A stretch of DNA of 64,000 nt from Flavobacterium sp. GTDB taxonomy: Bacteria > Bacteroidota > Bacteroidia > Flavobacteriales > Flavobacteriaceae. The notes beneath the pieces are model-generated. The model saw only the letters and a program-made list of their open reading frames with translations. It was not told the origin of the DNA and ran no database searches. The position numbers and the translations under genes were made by a program. Location: NCBI RefSeq assembly GCF_039595935.1, contig NZ_JBCNKR010000004.1, forward strand, positions 1,301,001 to 1,365,000. The letters run 5' to 3'. Shown here piece by piece: positions 25,388 through 35,030 of this stretch (within the stretch, counting starts at the first letter, position 1; each line of letters starts with the position of its first letter).

Positions 25388-26296
25388 ATGAAACAAGAAA
25401 TTAATACCATCAACTCAATTAGCCAACTGCATCAGGTTTTTGGGTTTGATAAACCAACTCATCCTTTGATTAGTATCGTTGATGTCTCAAAATGGGAAAT
25501 ACCAGAACATTTTATTGGTGTAAAATATACCTCAGAACTATATACTATTGGTTTAAAAGACAAAAGCTGTGGTTTACAATACGGAAGAAATACTTATGAT
25601 TTTGATGAAGGCGTGCTAATTTTCACAGCACCTAATCAAGTGCAGTCAGTTTCAAAATCACAAAAATTAGATGAAATACAAGGATGGATGTTATTTTTTC
25701 ATCCAGATTTAATTCGAAATAACTCATTAGGAAATAACATTGATAATTACGGTTTTTTCTCTTACGATGTACATGAAGCACTTCATTTGTCAGATTTGGA
25801 ACAAAAGACTATTACAGATTGTAAGTCTATGATTCAAAACGAAATATCTGAACGTATTGACAATCACAGCCAAACTGTAATTTCATCTTCTTTAGAATTG
25901 TTATTAAATTTATCCAAACGTTATTATGAGAGACAATTTAATACCAGATCATCACAAAATTCAGATGTTGTCAGCCAATTTCATACAATATTGAGCAGTT
26001 ATTATAAAGATGGAAAGTTTACAGAATCAGGAATACCTTCAGTAGAATACTTTTCAGAAAAAATATATCTTTCTGGAAATTATTTAAGTGATTTATTAAA
26101 AAAAGAAACCGGTTATTCTATAAAAGACCACATAAATAATTTTATCATTGAAAAGGCGAAAACATTATTGCTTTGTGAAACAGAATCAATTAATGGAATT
26201 GCTTATTCTTTAGGATTTAATTACCCGCATTATTTTAGTCGGTTATTTAAAAACAAAACAGGATTGACTCCTCAAGAATACAGGAGTCAAAATTAA
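25388..26296 (+). CDS. AraC-family transcriptional regulator
   Basis: The 302-residue product has an N-terminal cupin-like sensing domain (about residues 20-180; GVLIFTAPNQVQSVS and GWMLFFHPDLIR are typical). A C-terminal double helix-turn-helix occupies about 200-300: YFSEKIYLSGNYLSDLLKKETG is the first motif and GIAYSLGFNYPHYFSRLFK the second, ending TGLTPQEYR. It is probably a ligand-dependent activator. The upstream SDR gene is the most plausible nearby target. Full length, no anomalies. Confidence 0.85.
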   Translation: MKQEINTINSISQLHQVFGFDKPTHPLISIVDVSKWEIPEHFIGVKYTSELYTIGLKDKSCGLQYGRNTYDFDEGVLIFTAPNQVQSVSKSQKLDEIQGWMLFFHPDLIRNNSLGNNIDNYGFFSYDVHEALHLSDLEQKTITDCKSMIQNEISERIDNHSQTVISSSLELLLNLSKRYYERQFNTRSSQNSDVVSQFHTILSSYYKDGKFTESGIPSVEYFSEKIYLSGNYLSDLLKKETGYSIKDHINNFIIEKAKTLLLCETESINGIAYSLGFNYPHYFSRLFKNKTGLTPQEYRSQN

Positions 26297-26715
26297 ATGT
26301 AAACATCGTGAATACATTATTACATTCTGTTAAATAAATAAGAGGAGACATCAAGCGTTCAACTTCGATCTTTTTGTATCATCAGTAAAAAAGCCTGTAA
26401 ACTTTATTTTTCACAGGCTTTTTTTAATTCTAAAAGTATCAAAACTTATAAATCATAAATACATTTTTAAAGTCGCAAGCTTTAAAATAAGTATAATTTC
26501 CACACTTAAAAAACTATCACAATAAACCCTAAAACCGTACAATTTTACCCCTCATTTTTCATCATTTTTCTCTAACTTAGCAGTCTACATTTTAAAATGT
26601 AAGATTAAAATAAACTATGTTTTTCCGCAAAACATTGATTGAAAAAGATTTACCATACTTTCTCTTACTTTTTGCTGCTAAAACATTCTTCTAATAATTT
26701 AGTTAATTAAAAACT
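26297..26715. other. Intergenic region before gnd
   Basis: The 419-base gap holds the terminator at 26387-26425. Beyond it is AT-rich sequence with no gene. I find only a weak -7-like box (TAACTTAG near 26573-26580) and a short palindrome ACATTTTAAAATGT (26588-26601); no repeat family or structured leader is evident. Confidence 0.4.
26387..26425 (+). terminator. Intrinsic terminator with GCCTGT stem
   Basis: AAAAAAGCCTGTA...TCACAGGCTTTTTTT after the AraC-type gene; the AAAAGCCTGT stem core recurs at 30405 and 40605. Confidence 0.8.
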
Positions 26716-28125
26716 ATGAGCAAATTTGATTTTGGAATTGTAGGACTCGGTGTAATGGGCCGTAACCTGCTTTTAAATATTGCAAGCCATAAATTCGCGG
26801 CGGCTGGTCTAGACTTAGATACCGAAAAAGTAAACTCTCTTCAGCAAGAAGCCGATTCTGATCACACTATTGAAGCTACTACGGATGTAAAACATTTCGT
26901 TGAGCTTATTCAACAGCCGAGAGCTATTATGTTATTGGTTCCTGCAGGAAAACCTGTTGACAGCGCAATCGCTAGCTTATTACCTCATTTAGATAAAGGA
27001 GATATTATTATCGACGGCGGAAATACTTTTTACACTGATACTGACAGAAGATTTTTAGAATTATCTGAAAAAGGAATTCATTTCTTCGGAATGGGAATTT
27101 CAGGAGGAGAAAAAGGCGCACGTTTCGGTCCTGCTATGATGCCGGGAGGTGATCAAAAAGCATACGAAAGACTTCGCCCTATTTTTGAAGCGATTGCAGC
27201 AAAAGTAGACGGCGAGCCTTGTGTTGAATATCTTGGAAACGGTTCTGCCGGAAACTATGTAAAAATGGTTCACAACGGAATCGAATACGGAATCATGCAG
27301 TTAATCTCTGAGATTTATGACCTTATGAAAAGAGGTTATAATCTGGATGACGAAACGATTCAGAAAACTTTCGAAGAATGGAACCAAACTGATGATCTTA
27401 GATCATATTTGATCGAAATCACCGGAAAAATTCTAAAACAAAAAGACGAAGACGGAAGTCTTTTAATCAATAAAATTTCAGATTGGGCAAGATCTAAAGG
27501 CACAGGAAAATGGACTTCGCAAAACGCTATGGATCTGCAGGTTCCGGTTCCAACTATCGACGCAGCGGTTAACATGCGCGATATGTCTAAAACTAAGCCT
27601 GAAAGAATTGAAGCTGCTAAAAAATTAATCTGGAATGCCGGCGAAACAAATGTTTCTCAAAGTGAAGCAATTACTGCATTAAAATCTGCATTATACCTTT
27701 CTATTGTTGTGACTTACGCGCAAGGGTTAGCGCAGCTTCATACGGCTTCTAAAGAATATAATTACGGATTAAACTTAGAAACTGTTGCTAAAATCTGGCG
27801 CGGTGGGTGTATTATTCGTGCAACAATATTAGAAGATTTCAGAAAAGCATTTGTTACTAAATCAGATTTGCCAAATATACTTTTAGATGCTGGAATTGCT
27901 TCAAAATTAACAGAAAACCAAGCCGGAATGAGAACCGTAATTCAGTTTGCAGTTCAAAAAGGATTACCTGTTGCAGGTTTAATGAATTCATTAGCTTATT
28001 TTGATGCTTACAGATCTGCAAATCTGCCAACAAATTTAATTCAGGCGCAGCGTGATTTCTTCGGAGCTCACACGTACGAGCGTATCGACAAGGAAGGTGT
28101 TTTCCACACACAATGGTCTGAATAA
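26716..28125 (+). CDS. gnd: 6-phosphogluconate dehydrogenase, decarboxylating
   Basis: The 469-residue enzyme oxidises 6-phosphogluconate to ribulose 5-phosphate and CO2 with NADP+, the last oxidative step of the pentose phosphate pathway. Visible are the N-terminal Rossmann motif GIVGLGVMGRNLLLN, GISGGEKGARFGPAMMPGG (about 127-145), and the catalytic-lysine region NGSAGNYVKMVHNGIEYG (about 180-197). The C-terminal domain is helical and ends HTQWSE. It is the first gene of a gnd-zwf-pgl cluster; zwf begins 26 bases after its stop. Confidence 0.94.
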   Translation: MSKFDFGIVGLGVMGRNLLLNIASHKFAAAGLDLDTEKVNSLQQEADSDHTIEATTDVKHFVELIQQPRAIMLLVPAGKPVDSAIASLLPHLDKGDIIIDGGNTFYTDTDRRFLELSEKGIHFFGMGISGGEKGARFGPAMMPGGDQKAYERLRPIFEAIAAKVDGEPCVEYLGNGSAGNYVKMVHNGIEYGIMQLISEIYDLMKRGYNLDDETIQKTFEEWNQTDDLRSYLIEITGKILKQKDEDGSLLINKISDWARSKGTGKWTSQNAMDLQVPVPTIDAAVNMRDMSKTKPERIEAAKKLIWNAGETNVSQSEAITALKSALYLSIVVTYAQGLAQLHTASKEYNYGLNLETVAKIWRGGCIIRATILEDFRKAFVTKSDLPNILLDAGIASKLTENQAGMRTVIQFAVQKGLPVAGLMNSLAYFDAYRSANLPTNLIQAQRDFFGAHTYERIDKEGVFHTQWSE

Positions 28126-28151
28126 AACTTAAAGCAACACAACTACACACA

Positions 28152-29685
28152 ATGACTAAAAATAAACTTAAGAATCCAACAATCATTGTTATTTTTGGAG
28201 GAACCGGAGATTTGGCAAAGAGAAAGCTCTTTCCCGCTTTTCAAAATCTGTATCTTGACGGACGTATGTCTGAAAAGTTTCAGATTATTGCTCTTGGAAG
28301 AGCAGAAAAAACCAATGAAGATTTTCGCAGCTATGTTTTAGAAAACCTGAATCTTTTTTCAAGAAAAAAAAGGAATTTCGGATCCTGAAACAGAAAAATT
28401 TCTTTCTCATATAACTTATCATAGTCTTGATATTGACAAAGAAGAATCCTATATTGGGTTAAACGAAAAAATCAACAATTTTGATCTGGCTTTTGGCGAA
28501 CGTGCTAATCGTCTTTTCTATCTTTCAATTACGCCTTCTTTTATTTCGACAATTTCAAGTAATATCAAAAAGATTGGACTTGCGGCAAATCCGAAACAAG
28601 ATCGTATTATTATCGAAAAACCTTTTGGTTACGATAAAGCTTCTGCAATCGAATTGAACGAAATGCTTTCTGAAACTTTCAAAGAAGAACAGATTTACAG
28701 AATTGATCATTATTTAGGTAAAGAAACGGTTCAGAATATTTTAGCTTTCCGTTTCGGAAACTCAATGTTCGAACCTTTATGGAGCCGAAATTTTATTGAT
28801 TTTGTTCAGATTACCGTTGCAGAAGAAGTGGGCGTTGAAGAACGAGGCGGATTTTACGAAGGTGTCGGGGCTTTAAAAGATATGATTCAGAACCATTTAC
28901 TTCAAATTTTATGTATGACAGCTATGGAAGCGCCTGCTTCATTAAATGCTGATGACATTCGTAATCGTAAAGCTGATGTTTTGAAATCGATTCGTCGTAT
29001 TAAACCAGAAGAAGTAGATCATTATATTGTAAGAGGCCAATATGCTGCAGGTGAAATAAAAGGAACTCCGGTTCCGGGATACCGTCAGGATAAAGGAATT
29101 GCTCCAGATTCTAATACAGAAACATATGTGGCAATGAAAATTTATTTGGATAACTGGAGATGGCAGGGAATTCCGTTTTACCTGCGTTCCGGAAAAAGAA
29201 TGGAAGAAAAACAATCTTCTATTATCATTCAGTTTAAACCTGTTCCGCATTCTTCATTTTCTTATGGAAAAGAAGGAATGACACCAAACCGATTGATTAT
29301 CAACATTCAGCCTTCAATGGACATTAAACTGCAGTTTATGACCAAAAAACCAGGTTTATCAATGTCTTTAAGGCCTGCCGAAATGGTTTTTGATTATTTT
29401 GCCTGCTCAACAATGTCACCAGAAGCTTATGAAACATTAATTGCCGATGCATTGTTAGGAGATCCTACTCTATTTATGCGCTGGGATCAGGTAGAAGAAG
29501 CCTGGGATGCAATTGATACAATTCAGCAAGTTTGGAAAACTACTGCGCCAACCAATTTTCCTAATTACAAAGCAGGAAGCTGGGGACCTGAAGAAGCGGA
29601 TGAATTATTAGCCCGTCAGGGACACAAATGGATTCCGAACACACAAACAAAAGAAGAACTTTTAGATGATACAGATACACAATAA
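28152..29685 (+). pseudogene. zwf: Glucose-6-phosphate 1-dehydrogenase, interrupted by a one-base frameshift
   Basis: The conceptual 510-residue protein has every G6PD hallmark: the NADP loop IVIFGGTGDLAKRKLFPA, EKPFGYD and the active-site RIDHYLGKETVQNIL. After LNLFSRK the frame is lost at an A8 run (28364-28371) and stops at 28388; with seven As the frame continues as KKGISDPETEKFL through to 29685. Everything else is intact and well conserved, so either the reading has one extra A or the gene is a very recent pseudogene. The last 20 bases overlap the pgl start. With gnd and pgl it forms the oxidative pentose phosphate operon that makes NADPH. Confidence 0.85.
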
Positions 29686-30382
29686 TACAGAAGAAATTAA
29701 TAAAACAGCTGCAGATTTATTTACGGCATCAGCTCAAAAAGCAATTGCTGAAAAAGGTCAGTTTACAGCTGTTCTTACAGGAGGTTCTTCTCCGGCAGGA
29801 ATTTATAAATTATTAGCTTCTGATGATTATAAAAACAAAATAGACTGGAGTAAAGTGTTCATTTTCTGGGGAGACGAACGCTGGGTTCCGCTTACCGATG
29901 ATTTGAGCAATGCAAAAATGTCTTATTCAACTTTGTTAAGCCACGTTCCTATTCCGTCAGAAAACATTTTTGAGATGTATAAAGATGGCGTTACACCAGA
30001 AGAATATGCGGTTACATACGAACAGTCAATCAGAAAAGTTTTAGGCGAGGAAGGAAAATTCGATCTTATTCTGTTAGGAATGGGAGACGACGGACATACG
30101 GCTTCTCTTTTCCCTGGTGAAGCAGTTTTAGAAGAACAAACCAAATGGGTTGATGCTTATTATTTAGCTCCTCAAAAAATGTATCGTATTACACTTACTG
30201 CGCCATTGATCAATAAAGCAGAAAAAATTGTCGTAGTAGCGTTTGGAGAGAAAAAAATACATGCCTTAAAAGAAGTTACTGCAGGAGAATATAATCCGAC
30301 ACTTTATCCGATGCAGTTGATTAAACCAACTTCTGGAGAGTTGTTGTTCCTTGTAGATAAAATTGCTGCGGGAACTAATTAA
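29666..30382 (+). CDS. pgl: 6-phosphogluconolactonase
   Basis: The 238-residue protein hydrolyses 6-phosphogluconolactone to 6-phosphogluconate. It is of the SOL/DevB type, related to NagB: TGGSSPAGIYKLL (about 38-50), VFIFWGDERWVP (about 66-77) and LLGMGDDGHTASLFPG (about 136-151). The start ATG overlaps the zwf end by 20 bases, implying translational coupling, so it completes the three-step oxidative branch with zwf and gnd. A terminator lies at 30405-30439. Confidence 0.93.
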   Translation: MIQIHNNTEEINKTAADLFTASAQKAIAEKGQFTAVLTGGSSPAGIYKLLASDDYKNKIDWSKVFIFWGDERWVPLTDDLSNAKMSYSTLLSHVPIPSENIFEMYKDGVTPEEYAVTYEQSIRKVLGEEGKFDLILLGMGDDGHTASLFPGEAVLEEQTKWVDAYYLAPQKMYRITLTAPLINKAEKIVVVAFGEKKIHALKEVTAGEYNPTLYPMQLIKPTSGELLFLVDKIAAGTN

Positions 30383-30404
30383 ACAATTTGTCTTATAAAA
30401 TATT

Positions 30405-30439
30405 AAAAGCCTGTAATCGTAATATTTACAGGCTTTTTT
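30405..30439 (+). terminator. Intrinsic terminator of gnd-zwf-pgl
   Basis: AAAAGCCTGTAA (30405-30416) / TTTACAGGCTTTTTT (30425-30439). Same stem core as at 26387 and 40605. Confidence 0.85.
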
Positions 30440-30440
30440 A

Positions 30441-30533
30441 TTATCATTAGGTTTTGAATATCCTCAATATTTCAATAAACTCTTTAAACAAAGAACTGGA
30501 AAAACGCCTTTAGAATTTAGAAATCTAAATTAG
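30441..30533 (+). pseudogene. Remnant of an AraC-family helix-turn-helix C-terminus
   Basis: The plus strand reads LSLGFEYPQYFNKLFKQRTG then KTPLEFRNLN and TAG at 30531-30533. This matches the second helix-turn-helix and terminal motif of AraC regulators (compare SLGFNYPHYFSRLFKNKTG in the gene at 25388). No start, no upstream domain and no frame continuation exist; it begins right after the pgl terminator. It is a decayed fragment of about 30 codons left by a deletion or rearrangement. Confidence 0.75.
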
Positions 30534-30536
30534 TCC

Positions 30537-30992
30537 TTAATCACTACAGGTAAAAATATGTTTAGATTTGTTGAGTAAATTAACAATAGCCTCTTTTAAA
30601 TCCGGTCCTAAATTGGAAGTAATGATTCGTAAAACTTCTTTTAAATCATTAAAATTATTGGGTTTAACAAAATAACAAATGGAACCTAAACCAGCGGCAG
30701 CTTCCATATCTTTTTTATGTGAAGATGTTGAAATCATAATTACCGGAATATCCTGATAATTACTGTCTTTTTTCAGTAATTTCAAGCAGTCCCATCCATT
30801 CATGATCGGCATATTCAGATCCAGAAAAATGAGTTCCGGTTTTTCATTGATCGAATTTAGTATTTCAAATACTTGGTTACCATTGACGGCACAATGACAA
30901 ACAATATTCTCATTTATATCTTCTAATGCTTCACAAAACATTTCTGTATCATCAATGTCATCATCTGCCAATAAAATTATTTTCTTTTCCAT
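30537..30992 (-). CDS. Single-domain response regulator (CheY/Rcp-like)
   Basis: The 151-residue protein is a receiver domain without output domain. It has the acidic pair DDD (near residue 10), the phospho-accepting Asp in ELIFLDLNMPIMNGWD (about residue 58), the switch Ser in VIMISTSSHKKD and the conserved Lys in YFVKPNNFNDL. Receivers of this Rcp type commonly partner with PAS or phytochrome kinases. The kinase gene ends 2 bases upstream, so they form an operon and probably one phosphorelay. The final output is unknown. Confidence 0.88.
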   Translation of the reverse strand: MEKKIILLADDDIDDTEMFCEALEDINENIVCHCAVNGNQVFEILNSINEKPELIFLDLNMPIMNGWDCLKLLKKDSNYQDIPVIMISTSSHKKDMEAAAGLGSICYFVKPNNFNDLKEVLRIITSNLGPDLKEAIVNLLNKSKHIFTCSD

Positions 30993-30994
30993 AA

Positions 30995-33685
30995 TTAAAT
31001 ATCATTTTCATTTTGCTGTAAGGGAAGCGTTATCATAAAAGCAGCACCATTTTCATTACCTTCTGCCACTATATTTCCTCCGTGTCGTTCTGCTATTTTT
31101 TTACAAAGTGCTAATCCTAAACCTGTTCCTTCGTAACTGTCTTTAGAATTAAGGCGGGTAAAGGTTTCAAAGATTCTCTCTGCCTGTTCAGGTTCAAAAC
31201 CAATTCCATTATCTTCTAACAAAATTACGGCAAAATTTTGATTCTCACGGGCTGTTATTTTTGAAGATATTCTTATTTGCGGCGCCACATTATTTTTGGC
31301 AAATTTTATAGAATTATTGATAAGATTATAAAAAAGCTGATATAGAAGTACTGAGGCTCCTTCTAACGCTGGAAGATTATAATATTCAATCTTGCCTCCT
31401 GTTTTCTGCAAGGCGATTTCTAAATCAATCTCAATGTTTTTTATAATTTCATTAAGGTCAACTAAAGTTGGTTTTTGCAGATCGGCATTGATTTTAGAAT
31501 AAGCCAGAACGCCATCGATCATATTGTACATTCGATCTGCGGCAACATGAATTCTTTCAATAAATCTCGATGCCGATTCATCTATCTTTCCGTCAAGATG
31601 ATCTTCGAGTCTGCTTGTAAATGTTTTAATTTTTCGAACCGGTTCTTTTAAATCATGAGAAGCAACATGGGCAAATTGCTGCAAATCTTCGTTTGAACGT
31701 TTTAATTCTTTTGTACGGTCATTAACCAGAATTTCTAATTTTTCGGTAATAGTTTTTTGTTCGTGAATGTCGGTACAGGTACCAAACCATTTAATGATAA
31801 TCCCTCTCGCATCTTTAACAGGCACAGCTTTACTTAAAAACCATCTGTATTCGTTTGTATTTCCTTTCTTTAACCGTAATTCAAGTTGATATGGAAGTCC
31901 GTTTTGCACACATTGATACCAAACTTCCAATACAGCTGATACGTCATCAGGATGAATCATAGGAGCCCAGCTCGCATCTCCAAATTGATTTTCATCAAAA
32001 CCGGTATATTCATACCAGCGTTTATTATAATAGTCGATAAACCCGTCTGGCTGACCTGTCCAGATTATTTGCGGTACAAGATCGGCAAGCTGCCTGAATT
32101 TTTCTTCACTTTCTTTAATAATCTGCTGTACTTCTTTTTGTGAAGTAATATCACTTGAAGCGCCAAACCATTCAATTATATTATTTTGAGAATCAAGTAT
32201 TGGTATTACCCTCGAAAATGCCCATCCAATTTCACCATCTTCTTTTAAAATTTGATGTTCAAGTTCGAATATCTTTTTATTTGTGATGGCTTCTGCTATA
32301 AGACTTACAGCTCTTTCCCGATCTTTTGAATGAATATAAGTATCTATCCATTTTAAAAGCGGCCCATTTGTATCTGATACCATTTCGGTTCCTTCGAGGT
32401 TACTCATTATAGTCCAGTCGGCATTCATGCGATAAACAACATCAGAAGATGCATTTACTAAAGCACGGAATCGATTTTCACTCTCTTCCATTTTTTTTCT
32501 TGCTTCTACCTGTTCGGTTACGTCAACCGCAACCTGAATCATTCCTGTTATTTTTTCTCCTTCTACCAAAGGACGATAAGCGAGATTATAATAATAGTTT
32601 CGCATTACGCCTGTACGATTATGCGGAACCAATACTTCGCTTTGATCAAAAGGAATTCCTTCGTTGTAAACTTTTTGAACCTGAGTCCAGACATACTGCC
32701 CTTTTAATTCCGGCAAAACATCTATTAAAGGCATCCCGATGATTTCTTCACCGCGGCCAATCATGGCGAGCATGTGTTTATTAATCTGTTCGATTACTAA
32801 ATCGTCACCCATTAAAACCAAAGTTGGAGAAGGCGTTTGGTCGATCATCGATTTTAATCTCGCCTCACTTTCTTCAATTTTTTTTCTCGATAAAAACTGT
32901 CGTTCCTCTGCCAGCTTTATTTCAGTAATATCACGCGTTGTTCCTGCAATTGCTTCTACTTCTCCATTTTCATTTAAAACCGGAGCAAAAATGTAATCGT
33001 AAATTCTCCTCCCTAATTCAGCATGCGGGAAAGATACCGTTCCTCTGATCGCTTTTTTTGTCGAGACAACTTCATCAATTTCTCGTTCATGCATTTCTGC
33101 ATGCCAGTCTTCATATCCATTTTCTCTTAATTCTTTTCCAATAGCATCTTCTGCAGATTTTCCCCACATGGTGAGCAGGGCTTTATTAGCATACGTAAAT
33201 TTATAAGACAAATCGAACACATATACCAAGTCTGGCGTTGTGCTGGTAATAGAGTCATAAAGTCGTTTTTGTTTTTCAGCCGCGATTAAAGCATTACTCA
33301 GCGTGATCTCGGCTTGTTTTCTTTCTGTAATATCTTCTGTAGTTACAACAAGTAATTCGCCTTGTTTTACAGAAGTGAATCTAAACCAACGCTGTATTCC
33401 TTCGCCGTCATACCAGCATTCAAAATTAGCTGTGATTCCGGTTTGGGCAGTATTGAGAAATTTTTCGAGAATTCCGTTTTCTTTTGTCGTAGGAAAAACA
33501 TCGCTGAATCGTTTGTTTTTATAATCGATATCACCAATCCAGATTTTTGTATAATCATTAAAAAGTAATATTGAAAAATCTTCTAATTTTCCTTTCTCAA
33601 TATACAAAGACTGCAGTACCGCAATTCCGTTTGCAGCAGAGTTAAAAACGGTTTGAAAGAGATCATTATTTTCTGCTGCCGTCAT
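30995..33685 (-). CDS. Multi-PAS sensor histidine kinase
   Basis: The 896-residue protein has no clear membrane segment. About five PAS/PAC domains run from residue 5 to 650; repeated ends such as TTEDITERKQAE, GTTRDITEIKLAEE, AVDVTEQVEARKK, SSDITSQKEVQ and CTDIHEQKTITEK mark their boundaries. The kinase core has the H-box VASHDLKEPVRKIKTF (His677), the N-box YNLINNSIKFAKN (about 787-799), LLEDNGIGFEPE and GTGLGLALCKKIAERHGG. It is a cytoplasmic sensor, probably of several inputs (ligand, redox, light or oxygen cannot be distinguished). It is co-transcribed with the receiver at 30537. Confidence 0.9.
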   Translation of the reverse strand: MTAAENNDLFQTVFNSAANGIAVLQSLYIEKGKLEDFSILLFNDYTKIWIGDIDYKNKRFSDVFPTTKENGILEKFLNTAQTGITANFECWYDGEGIQRWFRFTSVKQGELLVVTTEDITERKQAEITLSNALIAAEKQKRLYDSITSTTPDLVYVFDLSYKFTYANKALLTMWGKSAEDAIGKELRENGYEDWHAEMHEREIDEVVSTKKAIRGTVSFPHAELGRRIYDYIFAPVLNENGEVEAIAGTTRDITEIKLAEERQFLSRKKIEESEARLKSMIDQTPSPTLVLMGDDLVIEQINKHMLAMIGRGEEIIGMPLIDVLPELKGQYVWTQVQKVYNEGIPFDQSEVLVPHNRTGVMRNYYYNLAYRPLVEGEKITGMIQVAVDVTEQVEARKKMEESENRFRALVNASSDVVYRMNADWTIMSNLEGTEMVSDTNGPLLKWIDTYIHSKDRERAVSLIAEAITNKKIFELEHQILKEDGEIGWAFSRVIPILDSQNNIIEWFGASSDITSQKEVQQIIKESEEKFRQLADLVPQIIWTGQPDGFIDYYNKRWYEYTGFDENQFGDASWAPMIHPDDVSAVLEVWYQCVQNGLPYQLELRLKKGNTNEYRWFLSKAVPVKDARGIIIKWFGTCTDIHEQKTITEKLEILVNDRTKELKRSNEDLQQFAHVASHDLKEPVRKIKTFTSRLEDHLDGKIDESASRFIERIHVAADRMYNMIDGVLAYSKINADLQKPTLVDLNEIIKNIEIDLEIALQKTGGKIEYYNLPALEGASVLLYQLFYNLINNSIKFAKNNVAPQIRISSKITARENQNFAVILLEDNGIGFEPEQAERIFETFTRLNSKDSYEGTGLGLALCKKIAERHGGNIVAEGNENGAAFMITLPLQQNENDI

Positions 33686-33837
33686 TGGTGCTTTTTAAAG
33701 TATGTATGAATGTATTTGTAATGTTAATATAACAATTTTGAGGAAAAGTAATTATTTACAAATTCTGCATTGTTACATTTAAAGAAGAAATTCTTATATA
33801 ATTTACTGCTAAAAGAATATCTTTTATTGTTTTAATT

Positions 33838-34933
33838 TTATTTCGAAAGTCTATTTTTCCTTTTATCACTTAAATATTTTCTAAAAGGAATATCATAAAA
33901 TCTCATTACCAGATAAGCAAATCCAAGCAATAAAATTACGCCGCTAACAACGACTATAACCAATTGAGTAGTATATGGTTTATAATTAGTATAGTAGTTT
34001 CCAAACATCCACAACGCGGCATAATGTGTCATGTATAAAGGATAAGAAATTTGTCCCGAAAATATACAAGCCGTTTTGAGACTTGGTTTTAAAACTGCTC
34101 CAGCACCTAAAGAAACCAGAAGCGGAAAATAAAACAATACTACAAGAGGTTCAAAAATCCAGTTGAATTTTGAAAAAGGCATTATAAAAGCCAAAAGTAA
34201 AAGTATGGAAAGCCCCAAAAAACCGAATTTATTTTTTGATGATCCAATTCGATCTGTAAATTAATAATCCTGCTAAAAAAGAATAAGATATTCTCGCACA
34301 GCCATCCCAAAATGTGGGACCACTCCAGCCTCCTAATAAATTACCTGAACTGTAAGCAACATAACAAATGGCTCCGGCAGAAAGCAGTGTTAACAACAAC
34401 AAAATGTTACGCTTAATTTTAAAAAGTATAAATGCGTAAGCAATATTGGCTATATATTCCCAAAAAAGTGACCATGCAGGCGCATTGAAACTAAACAAGT
34501 TAAAACCGCGATCCTCTATTGCAGGAAACGGAATAAGAAATATAGAACAGATAAAAGTGAGAATAATTTTTCCTGAACTGTACAATTCGAGATGTCCCCC
34601 AAACGGATCAAATAGAAAAGCCAGTAAACCTAATACAGATCCTGCAATTACAAGCGGATGAAGCCTTATAATTCTGGAAATAAAAAAATTGCGAAGTCCC
34701 ATTTTTGCAATGCGGTCGTCATAAGCATATCCAATTACAAATCCGGAAAGACAGAAAAAGAAATCAACAGCCAGAAAACCATGTCCGATAAAATTCTGGC
34801 CTGGATCGGTAAAAATCCATTCCATAAAATGAAATACTACTACTGCTAAAGCTGCAATTCCCCTGAGTCCGTCGAGAATTTCAAAATGTTGTTTGGTTTT
34901 TAAAATTGTTCCGGAAGAATTGCTTGTATTCAT
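33838..34933 (-). pseudogene. Acyltransferase family 3 (OafA-like) membrane protein, frameshifted
   Basis: The conceptual 364-residue product has about ten membrane helices and the acyltransferase_3 opening FEILDGLRGIAALAVVVFHF, with SRIIRLHPL around residue 100. Such proteins O-acetylate envelope polysaccharides. The frame breaks after SNWIIKK at 34229; removing one base from the T6 run at 34232-34237 (A6 on the coding strand) joins it as IIKNKFGFLGLSILLLL to the second half that ends at 33838. As with zwf and the beta-barrel gene, the break sits in a homopolymer, so a sequencing error is a serious alternative to a real pseudogene. Confidence 0.8.
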
Positions 34934-35030
34934 TATAATTTATAACTATGCGATTAATTTAAATGGCTTATAGACCGAATTTACTGTTGTCGCAAATTAT
35001 ATAAATTAATAATCAAATCAAAATGCAGAT

